Part shown: piece by piece, positions 38,833 to 50,140 of the stretch
Layout: every line of letters starts with the position of its first letter
How positions within the stretch are numbered: position 1 is the stretch's first letter
Assembly (NCBI GenBank): GCA_024291935.2
Contig: CM044316.1
Coordinates: forward strand, 78,632,501-78,696,500
DNA: 64,000 nt
Reading direction: 5' to 3'
DNA from: Okapia johnstoni
Taxonomy: Eukaryota > Chordata > Mammalia > Artiodactyla > Giraffidae
Notes under the pieces: generated by a model
Told to the model about the DNA's origin: nothing
What the model saw: only the letters and a program-made list of their open reading frames with translations
The model's database searches: none
Position numbers and translations under genes: made by a program

Positions 38833-38837
38833 TTTAC

Positions 38838-39055
38838 CACCATTTACTGAATGTTTACTCTAGGCCTGGAACTATGCTATGCAGTTATCTTACTTAATCT
38901 TCTAAGCAACTCGTTCACTTACATGTTATTATTTTCATGAAGAAACTTATATTCAAGAAAGTTTTCCAACTTGCACAAAGGTGACACCAATACTACATAA
39001 CAAAGGTAGGAAAGGAACACAGGACCACTGAACTCCATATGTTATGACCCTCAAA
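38838..39055 (-). mobile_element. MIR SINE, antisense
   Basis: 'tttactgaatgtttactcta', 'cctggaactatgctatgcag', 'aagaaacttatattcaagaa' and a 'cttgcacaaaggtgacacca' block follow antisense MIR order. Confidence 0.65.
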
Positions 39056-40190
39056 GTACACAAAGAAAATCTAAGGTAGCTCTATAAAAACCAATATGTA
39101 TACATGAGGTGCATATGATAAGTATGCTATGTAAACTTTGGCATTCATTTAATGATTAGAAAAATGCAAGACTTGCAGAAAAAAATCTCCAGGAAAGAAG
39201 GTAGTTAGGAGGAGGGTGACATTTTTGGTCCTTAGGAATAAAGGAGAGGCAAAAATTAGCATTTCTTTGTCTTTAAAAAATATTTAAAACTCTTAGAACA
39301 TTGTATGGCATACTTTGAACACTAAAATATATTGTAATTTAAGTAATGTTTAAATAATCTTAAAGTTTACTATACTAATCTTATTAAACACTAACATATA
39401 CTGACATATATGTTAGTGTTATGACATGATAAGGGTTGGTACGAAACATAATTAAGATGATTGGTTAGCATTCCCCAAATAAATGTATTCTTACATAGAT
39501 TTGCCAGCAGAGTTTTGATGAAGTTACCATCTCTTCATTCCATAGGAATAGAATCAGGCCATACAGGCCGCAGCTCTTCCAGATGTGAATAGGTATTTAT
39601 TGATTGAAAGTGTTGTGACAAATATTTTCCCATGTGCTTTGCATATTTCCAAACTCATGAAACACCTGACTGAGCTTATAGGCCCATGCTTGCAAAAGTG
39701 TTAGAAATAGGACAACTCTAATATTCAGTATCAATTTATCTGGGAGCAGGCAAAAGAATTCTTACTACTAGAGCTTTATCGCTACAGTAGGCTAAAAGAG
39801 AGAGTGAGAGACTTGGTAAGATTAAAATCACCAGGAGCATTAAAAACAAAACAAAACTTGAATGCAGATATTAAGATTTATTTTCAAATTTTATTGGGGA
39901 ATTAATTAAAAGCTGTAAGTTTTGTCATGCAATGTGTGCAAAACTGGAAAATATTCAGCAAATATTCTAAAAGGAGTCTTTTTCACAAAAATACTGTATA
40001 TATTTGCATACAACTGCTTAAAAGCAGAATGGGATTTACAGGCTCAGACTTCACTCACCCAGAGAAACATATTTATCCCCTTTTCCAAAGGGGTAAATAT
40101 TTTCTCATAACACCTAAAAAATGTACTGTTCAATGTTAAAAACAATTCTGAATATTCCATAAGATTCTTGTGCTCTCACCATTAGTATGA
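39056..40190. other. Unrecognised unique sequence
   Basis: Apart from a hairpin at 39387-39420 nothing was recognised. Confidence 0.5.
39387..39420. repeat. Perfect inverted repeat, 14-bp arms, 6-base loop
   Basis: Arms 39387-39400 and 39407-39420 are exact reverse complements (left arm 'aacactaacatata'), separated by 'ctgaca'. Pairing stops immediately outside. It may be a chance palindrome or a miniature inverted-repeat relic. Confidence 0.95.
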
Positions 40191-40238
40191 TAAAATAATC
40201 TAATTTTTAAAATTTAAAATAATCTATTTTTAAAATTC
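40191..40238. repeat. AT-rich tandem duplication, 24-base unit
   Basis: 40191-40214 and 40215-40238 both begin 'taaaataatcta' and are nearly identical apart from a one-base shift. Confidence 0.85.
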
Positions 40239-40963
40239 TAAAATCTCTCTTTAGATATCAAGTGGTTCTTCAAATCAATATTTTGATAATTTAATTTAAA
40301 TGACTCACAAACATATGGATTAGTTTTCATTGAATGACACATGATATTAAAAATTAAGGCAAAATGTTCTTGGCATAATATAGTTCTGTTTGAGCTTATA
40401 AAAAAATGTTTGAAAACTACTGCTTCTGTATTTTTCATATTAAAATACATCTGGGTGTGTCCCAAAGTGTGAACAAATAAAATTTTCTTTTTAAATTCTT
40501 TTATGTCTCAAGAACAATCTCAAAATTTAAATTTTACAAACACTGTATTTTTACATTCAATATTTCTCTTGCATCTTTGAATTGCTCCATTTTTTCAATT
40601 AACTATATTTTTACTCATTTAAGTTAATTACTAAATTTAATTTAATTATTCAACTAATAAATAGCATTTATTGGTTTTACCCCAAGAGGTTTACAAGGAT
40701 GACTACATATTTGACGCAGAAAACTTGAAATCTTCAAACATTTAAGAAATGTTAGGAAAACAGAAGTGTTCAAAAAAAGAAAATGACAGCAATACTCAAC
40801 ATCTAGGTAGAGGTAAGCAAGGTTAACTAGTAATTCTGTAAACATTCTGGTTTTTAACATCAAATATGTGTGATTTCCAGACATATATGTGTGCTCCAGT
40901 GAAATATACATGTACAAATAATGTCCAGTCACACTGTAACTTACAGGAATATTACTACTTAGC
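40239..40963. other. Unrecognised AT-rich sequence
   Basis: No gene or repeat family recognised. Confidence 0.5.
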
Positions 40964-41075
40964 AAAAAAAAGAAAGGAAAAGGGTATCAGAAAGGAATGA
41001 CAAGTGAAACAAGGAAGTAAAGAAGCAACAAAAAGAAGGAGAAAAAGAAGGAAGAGAGGGAAGGAGGATGGGGAA
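40964..41075. repeat. Purine-rich low-complexity tract
   Basis: Mostly A and G on the plus strand, with repeated gaagga and aaagaag steps. Confidence 0.85.
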
Positions 41076-41551
41076 AAATTAGTTTCGCAGATTGAGATAA
41101 CTGACCAGCCATTCCCTTTAAGAGCATTTAACTTGGAATAAGCATGCAATGGGAGCTGCCAATCCATAGTCTGAGATTCCAATCCCCATTCCAAGGAATT
41201 GTTTGGTTCATGTTTTTTGTTGTTTAGTAGCTTGCTTGGAGCAATTATGTAGAGTCCCTCTCTCCCATGATGTGCTGCCACTGAGGACTCTTTGGGATTT
41301 TCAAAATTATTTTTTATTTAAATTATTGACATCATAGAGATCATCCCTAGGTCAGCACATCTTAGTGGTCAGCCAATTATTACTCAGACTTTGTGCTTGA
41401 ACACCTTGGGCCTGTAAGCCTTTCACATTTTGTCATTAACTTGTATTTTTTAATTTCTTATTTCTAAATCCAATATACTATGGTTATTCACACAAAAATT
41501 CTAAACAAAACATTAGATTTACAAATGGAATATAGTAACATACATATAATA
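41076..41551. other. Unrecognised unique sequence
   Basis: No gene or repeat family recognised. Confidence 0.5.
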
Positions 41552-41611
41552 TGTATGTATGTATGCATGTATATATATATGTATGTATGTATGTGTGTGT
41601 GTGTATGTATG
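41552..41611. repeat. (TATG)n/(TA)n/(TG)n compound microsatellite
   Basis: Two TATG blocks separated by a (TA)n run and followed by a (TG)n run, abutting the 3' end of an antisense SINE. Confidence 0.93.
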
Positions 41612-41811
41612 TTGTTTCATCACTAAGCTTTGTCCAGTGCTTTACTGACCCTGTGGACTGTAGCCTGCCAGGCTCCTCGGTCCATGGGATCTCCCAGGAA
41701 AGAATACTGGAGTGGGCTGCCATTTCCTTTTCTAAGGGATCTTTCCAACCCAGTCAAATCCACATCTCCTGCATTTGCTAGGCAGATTCTTTACCACTGA
41801 GCCACCAAGGT
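41612..41811 (-). mobile_element. Bov-tA SINE, antisense
   Basis: On the minus strand it begins 'ggtggctcagtggtaaagaa', a well-kept A box region, and continues through 'cagtattctttcctgggaga' to a tail ending near 'ttagtgatgaaac'. A short deletion lies in the head-tail link near the 'cccagtcaaatcc' segment. Microsatellites flank it on both sides. Confidence 0.9.
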
Positions 41812-41813
41812 AT

Positions 41814-41846
41814 TTTATCTATCTATCTATCTCTATATATATATGT
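41814..41846. repeat. (TATC)n then (TA)n microsatellite
   Basis: About five TATC units followed by a short TA run, next to the SINE head. Confidence 0.93.
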
Positions 41847-42791
41847 AGTGTTTTATAAACCAATGAGTTATACAACTTTGTTTCATGTACTTTCCTTGTG
41901 CTTATGTACCTTACAATGAAAAATTTTATCTTTATTATTTTGATTGTAGTAATTATTTCATGAATAAATGTATATATGGCAAAATTTATCATGTTATGTG
42001 TTTGATACATATGTAGTTTAATGTATATCAACTACAAATTATGCAATGTCAATTATAAAGCTATATAAAAAAGTTTTAAGATGTATTATTTCTTTAAAAG
42101 GAACCAGTACTATGTGTGAGGTGATAACCATATGATTCTTCAACTTTAAGAAATAAACTTCCTGGCCTCAAAATAGATTTCATCTCCCTAACTAGTTTCT
42201 GCTTTATTTTGTAGGTGGAAAAATCTTGAACTGCACCTGGAAAGGCTGGGGTGTGCAATATTTTTTTAAGACTTGATTAACACCTGCTTAAATACTTTTT
42301 TCCAATCTTTAATTAAACAGTTAAGGTAAGACTTCATTTCTAGATATACAATCAGACCAAGTCTGAATAAAACTCTACAGCTGCTAATTACCCTTTCCAA
42401 AGAGAGAGTTAAATACCAAAACATTCTTAACTTTCTAAAAAGAAATTCCTTCACTTTATAAAAGAAGCAAAAACCTCAGAATAGAAAAAATATGTAAGTA
42501 GAGAAATAATCACAACCAACTTTTGATGCTGAAAATTACAGACACATTATTTCCCCCCTCATTCTAGGAGAATTGTCTAAAGATTTCAAAATAAAATTCA
42601 GGCAATAAAATAACGTTAGCATATTTTTCAACATATCAACTTTGAGTACTACTTTAGAATATATGATGGTCTCAACATCTAAAAACAATAGTATTAATAA
42701 GTTGTGAAATTCTAGACAGTAAAATAAGGACTTCATTATAATTCCTCAATTAACATTCAGCATCATTCAGATTCTAGAAGGCAAAGTGAAA

Positions 42792-42793
<2 letters not shown>
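41847..42793. other. Unrecognised AT-rich sequence
   Basis: No gene or repeat family recognised. Confidence 0.5.
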
Positions 42794-42850
<57 letters not shown>

Positions 42851-42859
42851 TATATATAT
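42794..42859. repeat. Compound (AT)n(AC)n(AT)n microsatellite
   Basis: About 20 uninterrupted AT units, then about eight CA units, then about five TA units, with no other interruption. This is the longest pure dinucleotide tract in the window. Confidence 0.98.
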
Positions 42860-43309
42860 GGTATTTATACTTAAAGTATATAATAGTTGAGTTGATATTT
42901 ATAAAATAGTTATAGCTATACTCTTTTCATAAGCATATTATCACATTTCTTGCCTCGCTTTCCGATTTGCAGATTTTGTGGCCTTTTTTCAGCCCCAGAA
43001 CTAGTTAAAATTTTCTTTTTAAATAGTGTATTATGCCTGTAAGAAAAAAGAGGAGGAAAGAGAAAGGGAGGGGAGAGAATGACAGAGGAAGGAGGGAAAA
43101 GGGAGAGAATAAGAGCAACCATGTGATAGCGTCATAGCATCCTAGCTGTTTCAAGGCTAATGGTCCTGGTTTAGTTAGAATGACAACTGTTGCTGGCAAT
43201 TTTCAATGCACATGAACAAGATCAGTACTAGCTACTTCTGGTGTATGTGCAGGCTGCCACTGGGGAAGGAAGATCAAGACTACTAATGAGAACACTTTTA
43301 CTAGAGAGG
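42860..43309. other. Unrecognised sequence with a purine-rich tract
   Basis: A GA-rich low-complexity tract occupies about 43047-43112. Nothing else recognised. Confidence 0.5.
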
Positions 43310-43520
43310 TAGTCAAGCACTCAATTCTGAAGCCAGACTGTGTGTTTGAATTGTGGCTCTACTTGCTATGTAACCTCAAGCAAGTCACTGAATCACTCTG
43401 TGTCAGTTTTCTCATGTGCAAATTGGGGATGTTAAGCAAGCATGCTTCACAGGGTTGTTACGAGTTTTAAATATGTTCATGTATTGAAACAGTTCAGAAC
43501 ATGTTTGGTATGTGCTTTAT
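43310..43520 (+). mobile_element. MIR SINE
   Basis: One of the best-kept MIRs here. In order: 'tgtgtttgaattgtggctct', 'acttgctatgtaacctcaag', 'caagtcactgaatcactctg', 'gtcagttttctcatgtgcaa', 'attggggatgtt' and 'cagggttgttacgagtttta'. Confidence 0.85.
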
Positions 43521-43533
43521 ATAAATTTTTATA

Positions 43534-43653
43534 CTATGGCAACCCACCCCAGTATTCTTGCCTGGAGAATTCCAGGGACAGAGGAGCCTGGTGGGCTACA
43601 GTTCATAGGGTCGCAAAGAGTCAGACACGACTGAGTGACTAACTTTCACTTTC
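43534..43653 (+). mobile_element. Bov SINE 3' half (5'-truncated)
   Basis: Begins at 'tggcaacccaccccagtatt' and runs to 'actaactttcactttcatg'. The tRNA head is absent, as in a 5'-truncated retroposition. CpG sites in 'gggtcgcaaagagtcagaca' and 'cacgactgag' are kept, suggesting modest age. Confidence 0.9.
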
Positions 43654-44414
43654 ATGTTCATCCTACCCACGATGGTTGAATTAGTACACAGCTTCACGAA
43701 GCTGCATCACAACATACAATTTACAAAGAAGTTATACCAAGAAATAGTGATTTATTCCACCATAGTACTCAAAATGTGTGAATCCACATTAAAAATTCAT
43801 TGAAATAACAGCATAAGGGTTTTCATAATATTCAAAATTAAAGCAACTTAAGTAAATCATAGAAGAGTTCATAAACGTATAAGATCTTTCATCAAAAGTT
43901 CTTTTGAAAATTTCTAAAATAACAAATTAATTCCATCCTAAACTTATTAATTTAAATACCCTGCACTAAAATGTTAATTTTTAATGAATTCCAAGTGAGC
44001 TGATAGCAAATGAATTTCAGGTGACATAATAGTAAATGTTAACATATATTAGCCATATAATAACTATCTGGCCAGATTATGAGGTACCCATAAAAGACTT
44101 TAGTAAAGAGCGAAGAATAACACTGGAAGCCTAGTGCACTCATGAAATAGTTGGAACTTCCTGGTCGTCATCTCTATACACTAATTCCAGTATTACTCTC
44201 CAGTAATCTATGAAAACAAAGCTTAGGAAAGGCTAATACTTTAAGGAAAAATTAAATAGCAATAAAAATTAGGACATTAAGCAAAATAAGAATGACTGAG
44301 TAAAGGAAGGTATTATTCATAAAAAAAAATGTGTCTGAATGCTTCAATGAAGATTGTATAGAATTTTAGTGGACAATGTTAGCATTCTACCAAGATTCAA
44401 ACAGTGGTAAGTAA
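43654..44414. other. Unrecognised AT-rich sequence
   Basis: No gene or repeat family recognised. Confidence 0.5.
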
Positions 44415-45588
44415 AAGCTGCAGTTAGAAAAGGCAGAAGAAACAGAGATCAAATTGCCAACATCTGCTGGATCGTAGAAAAAACAAGGGATTCCCCAAAA
44501 AACATCTGTTTTGTTGACTATGCTAAAGCCTTTGACTGTGTGGATCAGAATGGGTTGTGGAAAATTCATCAAGAGATGGGAATAGCACACCACCTTAACT
44601 GCCTCCTGAGAAACCTGTATGCAGGTCAAGAAGCAACAGTTAGAACCAGACATAACACAACAGACTGGTTCAAAATTGGGAAAGGAATATGTCAAGGCTG
44701 TATATTGCCACCTTGCTTACTAACTAGTATGTAGACTACATCACGCAAAATGCCAGGCTGGATAAAACTCAGGCTGCAGTCAAGATTGCCAGGAGAAATA
44801 TCAGTAACCTCAGATATGCAGATGACACCACCCTAATTGCATAAAGTGAAGAGGAGCTAAAGAGCCTCTTGATGAAGCTGAAAGAGGAGAGTGAAAAAGC
44901 TGGCTTAAAACTCAACATTCAAGAAACGGTCATGGCATCTGGTCCCATCACTTCATGGCAAATAGATGGGGAAAAGTGGAAAGAGTGACAGAGTTTCCTT
45001 TTTGGGGTTCCAAAATCACTGCAGATGGTGACTGCAGCCATGAAATTGAAAGATGCTTGCTCCTTGGAAGAAAAGCTATGAAAAAGCTAGACAGCATATT
45101 AAAAACCAAAGACATCATTTTGTGAAAAAAGGTCCATATAGTCAAAGCTATGGTTTTTCCAGTAGTCATGTACAGATGTGACAGTTGGACTATAAAGAAA
45201 GCTGAGTGCCAAAGAATTGATGCTTCTGAACTGTGGTGTTGGAGAAGACTCTTGAGAGTCCCTTGGACTGCAAGGAGATCAAACCAGTTAATCCCAAAGG
45301 AAATCAACCCTGAATATTTATTGGAAAGACTGATGCTGAAGCTGACGTTCCAATCCTTTGGCCATCTGACGTGAAGAGTCGACTCATGGGAAAAGACCCT
45401 GATGATGGGAAAGATTGAGGGCAGGAGGAGAAGGGGATGACAGAGGATGAGATGGTTGGATGGCATCACTGACTCGATGGACATGAGTTCGAGCAAACTT
45501 CGGGAGATAGTGAAGGACAGCGAAGCCTGGTGTGTTGCAGTCCCTGGGGTCACAAAGTGTCAGACATTACTTAGCATTTGAACAACAC
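44415..45588 (+). mobile_element. BovB LINE, 1.2 kb, RT domain to 3' end, broken
   Basis: The longest BovB copy in the window. Palm motif A (DYAKAFD) is encoded at 44516-44536, a motif-B-like 'KGICQGCILPP' follows near 44690, and motif C YADD lies at 44815-44826. Motif A and motif C are in different frames and a stop at 44732-44734 ends the first one, so no active enzyme can be made. The C-terminal region continues to a typical 3' end near 'gtcagacattacttagca'. It is 5'-truncated near 44415. The antisense strand is open for 201 codons (44948-45553). Confidence 0.95.
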
Positions 45589-46020
45589 ACCTCCCCCCAG
45601 CTGCTAGTAGTGTTCCTACTTCTCTGGAACAATAACCTCATCACGTGAGAGTCATCTCACCGGAGAGGTGCTCTCCCACACCTCATACTTGGCACACGGC
45701 ACATCTAAAATCACTTACAACTTAAACCTTTTCCTGGGCTCTGCTTCTATAGAAACCGGCCTAAGAGACCAATCATTTTCATTTCCTCCTTAAAAATCAA
45801 TCAAGAAGAAATATATCTAGGACTGAGGTAAACTTCAAGACGCATTACTTAAATATGATTGCTAGTACCTATTAAAACAATGAATCAATTTTTTTCTATC
45901 ATTATTATTTTTTAAGAAGATTAAGTCTTTTTGTAGTGCTGGAACATGACCTTCTATGCATGGAAATCTAAGAGTGTGCATCTGTGCGTGTCTGTATTTG
46001 TGTGTTTATGTGTACATATT
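45589..46020. other. Unrecognised sequence, possibly an old LTR scrap
   Basis: 45600-45770 is more GC-rich, and its 'ggctctgcttctatagaaac' and 'ccggcctaagagac' segments faintly recall MaLR-type LTR ends. A TG-rich tract lies at about 45972-46015. Not assigned. Confidence 0.3.
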
Positions 46021-46141
46021 GGCTTCCCTGGTGGCTCAGACAGCAAAGAATCAGCCTGCAATTCAGGAGACCCTGGTTTGATCCTTGCGTTGTGAAGATC
46101 CCCTGGAGAAGGAAATGACAACTCACTCTAGTATTCTTGCC
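46021..46141 (+). mobile_element. Bov-tA SINE head, truncated on its 3' side
   Basis: A complete head from 'ggcttccctggtggctcaga' through 'gtttgatccttgcgttgtga' to 'ctctagtattcttgcc', then an abrupt end. The BovB-derived tail needed for retroposition is absent, so it was probably lost by later deletion. Confidence 0.9.
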
Positions 46142-46258
46142 CTGATATATAATGTGATTTCTTTAGACCACAATTGCATATAATATACAATTGTGCATGG
46201 CATTTTGTTATGTGGTTTCATATAACAATATATGAATTGAATCAATGCTGACTGATAT
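46142..46258. other. Short unique spacer
   Basis: AT-rich sequence between the broken SINE and the solo LTR. No feature recognised. Confidence 0.5.
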
Positions 46259-46776
46259 TGAAAGGTTGTTGCTGAACCACGAAAGATGCCGGGATTCTTG
46301 GCCTCTGGAGGAGAAGAATTCAATCCAGGGCCAGAGATGAGGCTTGATCTCTCAGAGCTTTTCTTTAATAAAGTTTTAGTAAAGTATGAAAGAGATAGAG
46401 AAAGCTTCCGACATAGACATCAGAAGGGGGCAGAAAGAGTGCCCCCTCACTAATGTTAGCAATGGAGTTATGTACTTTTAATTAGTTATTACAGTGAATC
46501 AAAAGAATGTCTGGAGGTTGTAAAGACCTTACTAGACCCACTCCCATAATTTACATTTTAAGATAACAGGATTAGCCAGAAGGTTTTTTCCAGAAACTGT
46601 CCTCAAGCAGGATACATTACTGTTATATAATCCTAAGGAATGTAGAGGGAAAAAATGTCTGTCCTTTCCTTCTCCTTGAGAATTCCAGACCCCTCTCTCC
46701 TCCTTGAGAACCCCAGACCTCTCTCCTTGGGGATCCCCAGACGTCCTATCAACCTGCCTAGGAATTGACTCTCTCA
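46259..46776 (-). mobile_element. Solo LTR of a ruminant class I-like endogenous retrovirus
   Basis: A 518-base unit begins TG and ends CA on either strand, with short terminal inverted repeats (TGAAAG on one end, TGAGAG at the other). The U5-like end, rich in C and G and close to the 'cgtggttcagcaacaacctt' segment on the minus strand, and the polyadenylation-like region near 46366-46390 suggest minus orientation. The flanks read 'atat' and 'ttat', so no exact target duplication is left. No internal retroviral gene lies on either side, hence solo. Confidence 0.75.
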
Positions 46777-48719
46777 TTATCAGCACATTTATTTGCGGAA
46801 ATTCAGAAGAAAATGTAGTCAAAGAAGCATATCAGCATTATTTAAATCTGTTTATTTCAAATAATTATTTTTCTACCTTTTCTATTCTTAATGGATCTAA
46901 GAATTTTATAACTTGAGCAGAATAAGTCAAAATATTTTGGTGATCCAAAAATAAATCTGGAGGAATGTGGTACCCTTTCACTGGACTGGCAAAATATCCA
47001 CAGATATTTTATAGGTATTAAGTCAAATCTCTACAGGGCTAAACTTAAAATTGAAGTTCTTTTCAGAATTTAAAGTAAATTTTAAGAATTAAATACATTA
47101 TCAACTTTTACTACATTATCTTCCTCTTTTACTACATTATCTGCTGAATTGTTAAAAATGGAGATAGTCTTAATCTGAAAAGCTATAATTCTCAAGGAGC
47201 TTCATATTTTTGACATTTTCTAAGATTTATGATCATCTAGTAAGTAAATTCTGTATTGATGCTTGTATAGATTAACTCTTTCCCCTGGTTACTAAGGGGG
47301 ACAGAATAGATATTAAGAGAAGCAAATGTTGATCATGCTTCTTTGATCCTCTTGCCTATTGACTTAAGAAACACTAAGAAGTTGCTAGGCTGTCATGAAC
47401 ATAACCTCTCATACTTGTGCTTATTTCACCTCCCACAGGATTTTATTGAACGTGGCACATGGTCCTCTTGGTATACACTGTCAGTTGAACAAGTGGTAAC
47501 TGACAGAATTCCTTAAGACAATTAGGGCCTGTAGGATATGAGAGCAGAAAATAGGCAGAATGATTGTGGAAAATAGGCTGAACAATAATGCTGACATACT
47601 TCTTTGAGTGCATTTTCTTCCACAACTAAAGTTTAAGTTCAGCCCTGTAGAGAATTGGCCGAACCAGCTCTCATTCCAGGTCTCTTTTCTCTCAACTCAT
47701 TACAAATAGAATGCTTTCGTGTATGCAGGTGAAGGGAACAAGGGATTACAGGGTATTTGAAATGCTCCAATTTCACTTATTTTTGAGCCAACCTGCAACT
47801 GAAAAATGTCTAGTACTTTTTAAACTAAGGATGCTGCGTCTAACAAAAGTCTATTTAAACAGAAATAGAAAGATACTCTTTGATTCTGAAATGGGATGCT
47901 TGGAAACACAAGGATAACCCAAGAGGCCAGGACACAGACAGGAAGAGAGTGATGAGGGAAGACAACAGAGGAAAGGCAGGAGACTGAAGGTGAGGCCGAG
48001 TGAGCAGACACAAGCTGAACTATGATCTACAGTTGTTGAGGTGCATACTTACTGTTACTGAGCCCACTGAATATTACCAGTGTTTGTGTTAAAAATTAGC
48101 AAGACAGGTCGCACTGGAAATTCTGGAAGGCCCATCAGATGAGTTAAAAGGGGAGGGGTTTTACAGTTTTATGAATAAAGAAATATAAAATTTCTCAAGG
48201 AAAAAGGATATAATCTTAACTTGAAATTCATATCATATTTGGCAAAAAGGAAGGGAATATGACAAGTTCACTAGTTCCAAACAAAGTTCCCCCTCAAATT
48301 TCCTCATTTTGGCAATGTTTTAAAAATGAAAACATCATTAGTTAAATTCATGACCTTAGAATTTCTGCTTAAAAGGGTTTGATACTCATGATGCAGCTTC
48401 TTTAAATTCTCAAAGGCATTAGAAATACTTATAAGATGTATTTCAAACCTTGATACACACACACACACAAACACATAAAATCAATCACAACATGAAGCTC
48501 TGTGGTCAATCCCTTAGCAGTTTTTGAAGGGATTTTAAAATTGGATGGATGGAGGATGTTTATAAACAAGCAGTGACCTGTGTATGTTTAGCTGTCGAAA
48601 AGAAAGGAAATAAGGTTAGAAAACCTTTCTCTCCCTCACTCCACAGATTCTACTTAACTCTCAAGTTCAATATGATTATGACCTAAGAATTAGACATCAA
48701 TTTATCTAATAAAAGATGC
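46777..48719. other. Unrecognised unique sequence
   Basis: No gene or repeat family recognised in about 1.9 kb. A short (CA)n lies at 48453-48474. Confidence 0.5.
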
Positions 48720-48962
48720 TTATCCTTAGACTGAAATTGAGGGGATGGAAAAAGGTATTTCATGCAAATGGAAATTTGAAAAAGCCAGAGTCGCAACACT
48801 CATATCACACAAAGTGACTTTAAAATAAAGACTGCTAAAAGAGGAAAAGAGGGACACTATATAATGATCAAGGGATCGGTCCAAGAAGATGTAACAATTG
48901 TAAATACTTATGCATCCAACACCAGAGCACTTAAATATATGACAAATATTAACTCATTATTG
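48720..48962 (+). mobile_element. L1 ORF2 endonuclease-region fragment
   Basis: 'gactttaaaataaagactgc', 'gggacactatataatgatca', 'agggatcggtccaagaagat' and 'acttatgcatccaacaccag' match the endonuclease segment of mammalian L1 ORF2 in order. It ends near 48962. Confidence 0.8.
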
Positions 48963-49154
48963 ACCAAGGGATTTTTGCAGAAACTAATAACTGTGGCCAG
49001 CAGTTTTTATTTTAGCCAGATGAAAATTAATTCTGTTCTTTCACTAACACTTTGCAGGTATTACATTCAATAGTTATACCCAACACACCTATAAAGTCTT
49101 CTAATTTTCATGAAATGTTGTCTTCATTCCACTCTTTCGTAAAAGTATATGGAA
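48963..49154. other. Unrecognised spacer between L1 pieces
   Basis: No L1 similarity seen. It lies between an endonuclease-region fragment and a 3' UTR fragment, so the two may be separate insertions or one rearranged element. Confidence 0.4.
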
Positions 49155-49228
49155 ACACACACACACATACACATATATATACATATACACACACACTCAT
49201 GCATACACATACTACACATACTCACACA
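49155..49228. repeat. Interrupted (CA)n/(TA)n microsatellite
   Basis: CA runs with TA and CATA interruptions. It sits at the start of the L1 3' UTR piece, where such elements carry a native CA/TA stretch. Confidence 0.93.
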
Positions 49229-49702
49229 GTGGAATACTGCACAGCCATGAAAAAATAAAATAATTCCATTTGCAACAGCATGGATTGACTTGGAGGATTA
49301 TTATGCTAAGTTAAATAAGTCAGACAGAGAAATGCATGTACTATAATGATATCCCTTATATGTATAATCCCCCCCAAAATACAACAAACTAGTGAATATA
49401 ATAAAAATAGAGCAGACTCACAGGAATAGAGAACAAATTAGAAGTTATCAGTGAGGAGAAGCAGATTCACAGATACAGAGAACAAACAAGAAGTTATCAG
49501 AAGGGCAATAGAGGAGTAGGAGATTAAGAGGTACAAACTTATGTACAAAATAAGCTTCAGGGGTATATTGTACGACATAGGGAATACAGCTAATATTTTA
49601 TAATAACTAAAAATGGAGTATATTCTTTTAAAATGTGTGAGTCACTCTGCTGTACAAGTTATATATGATATTGTTCATCAACTATACCTCAATAAAAAAG
49701 AT
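49229..49702 (+). mobile_element. L1 3' UTR with an internal 49-base duplication
   Basis: It runs from 'tggaatactgcacagccatg' through 'ataagtcagacagagaaatg' and 'ggtatattgtacgacatagg' to 'catcaactatacctcaataa'. Within it, 49411-49459 and the segment starting 49460 are imperfect direct repeats, each with 'agcaga..cacag' and 'agaagttatcag'. Confidence 0.85.
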
Positions 49703-50140
49703 GTTTCTCCTGAAATAGTTAATATATACTCTCCAAGTATCCTTCATACAGTTCCACTTAGTGGTTAGACTCTGATAACACAACTGGGCATGAAGAAGAT
49801 GGAACACTGAAAAGGGAGTTTGGCGCCTGAGAGATATGAACTTATTGAAAGCCCCAAGAGAAATTTTTGTAGAAATTTTAATCTATCTTACATTGAGCTG
49901 ATTAAGAATGTGCAAGAACCAAGCAGCGAAGTAGAAGATTCTCCATTCAGTCCAACAGATCCATGCCAGAAGAGCGCTTACTAACCACTGACTATACCTG
50001 CCCAGCTCCCTTATAACTGCAGAAGTGAAGAGGGCATGGAGTCAGTCCTCAAGTAGATGGCAGGTAAAGTTTAGGATAATGAAATTTATTCACAGATATG
50101 AGATCTGAAGTGATCTATTTTAAACTCAAATAGATAAATG
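49703..50140. other. Unrecognised unique sequence
   Basis: No gene or repeat family recognised. Confidence 0.5.

Noticed and set aside
38269..38850. 193-codon plus-strand open frame as a gene
   Set aside because: It lies exactly antisense to a BovB copy, and the equivalent antisense frames recur over two other BovB copies.
44948..45553. 201-codon minus-strand open frame as a gene
   Set aside because: Antisense to the BovB at 44.4-45.6 kb; same repeat-derived protein as above.
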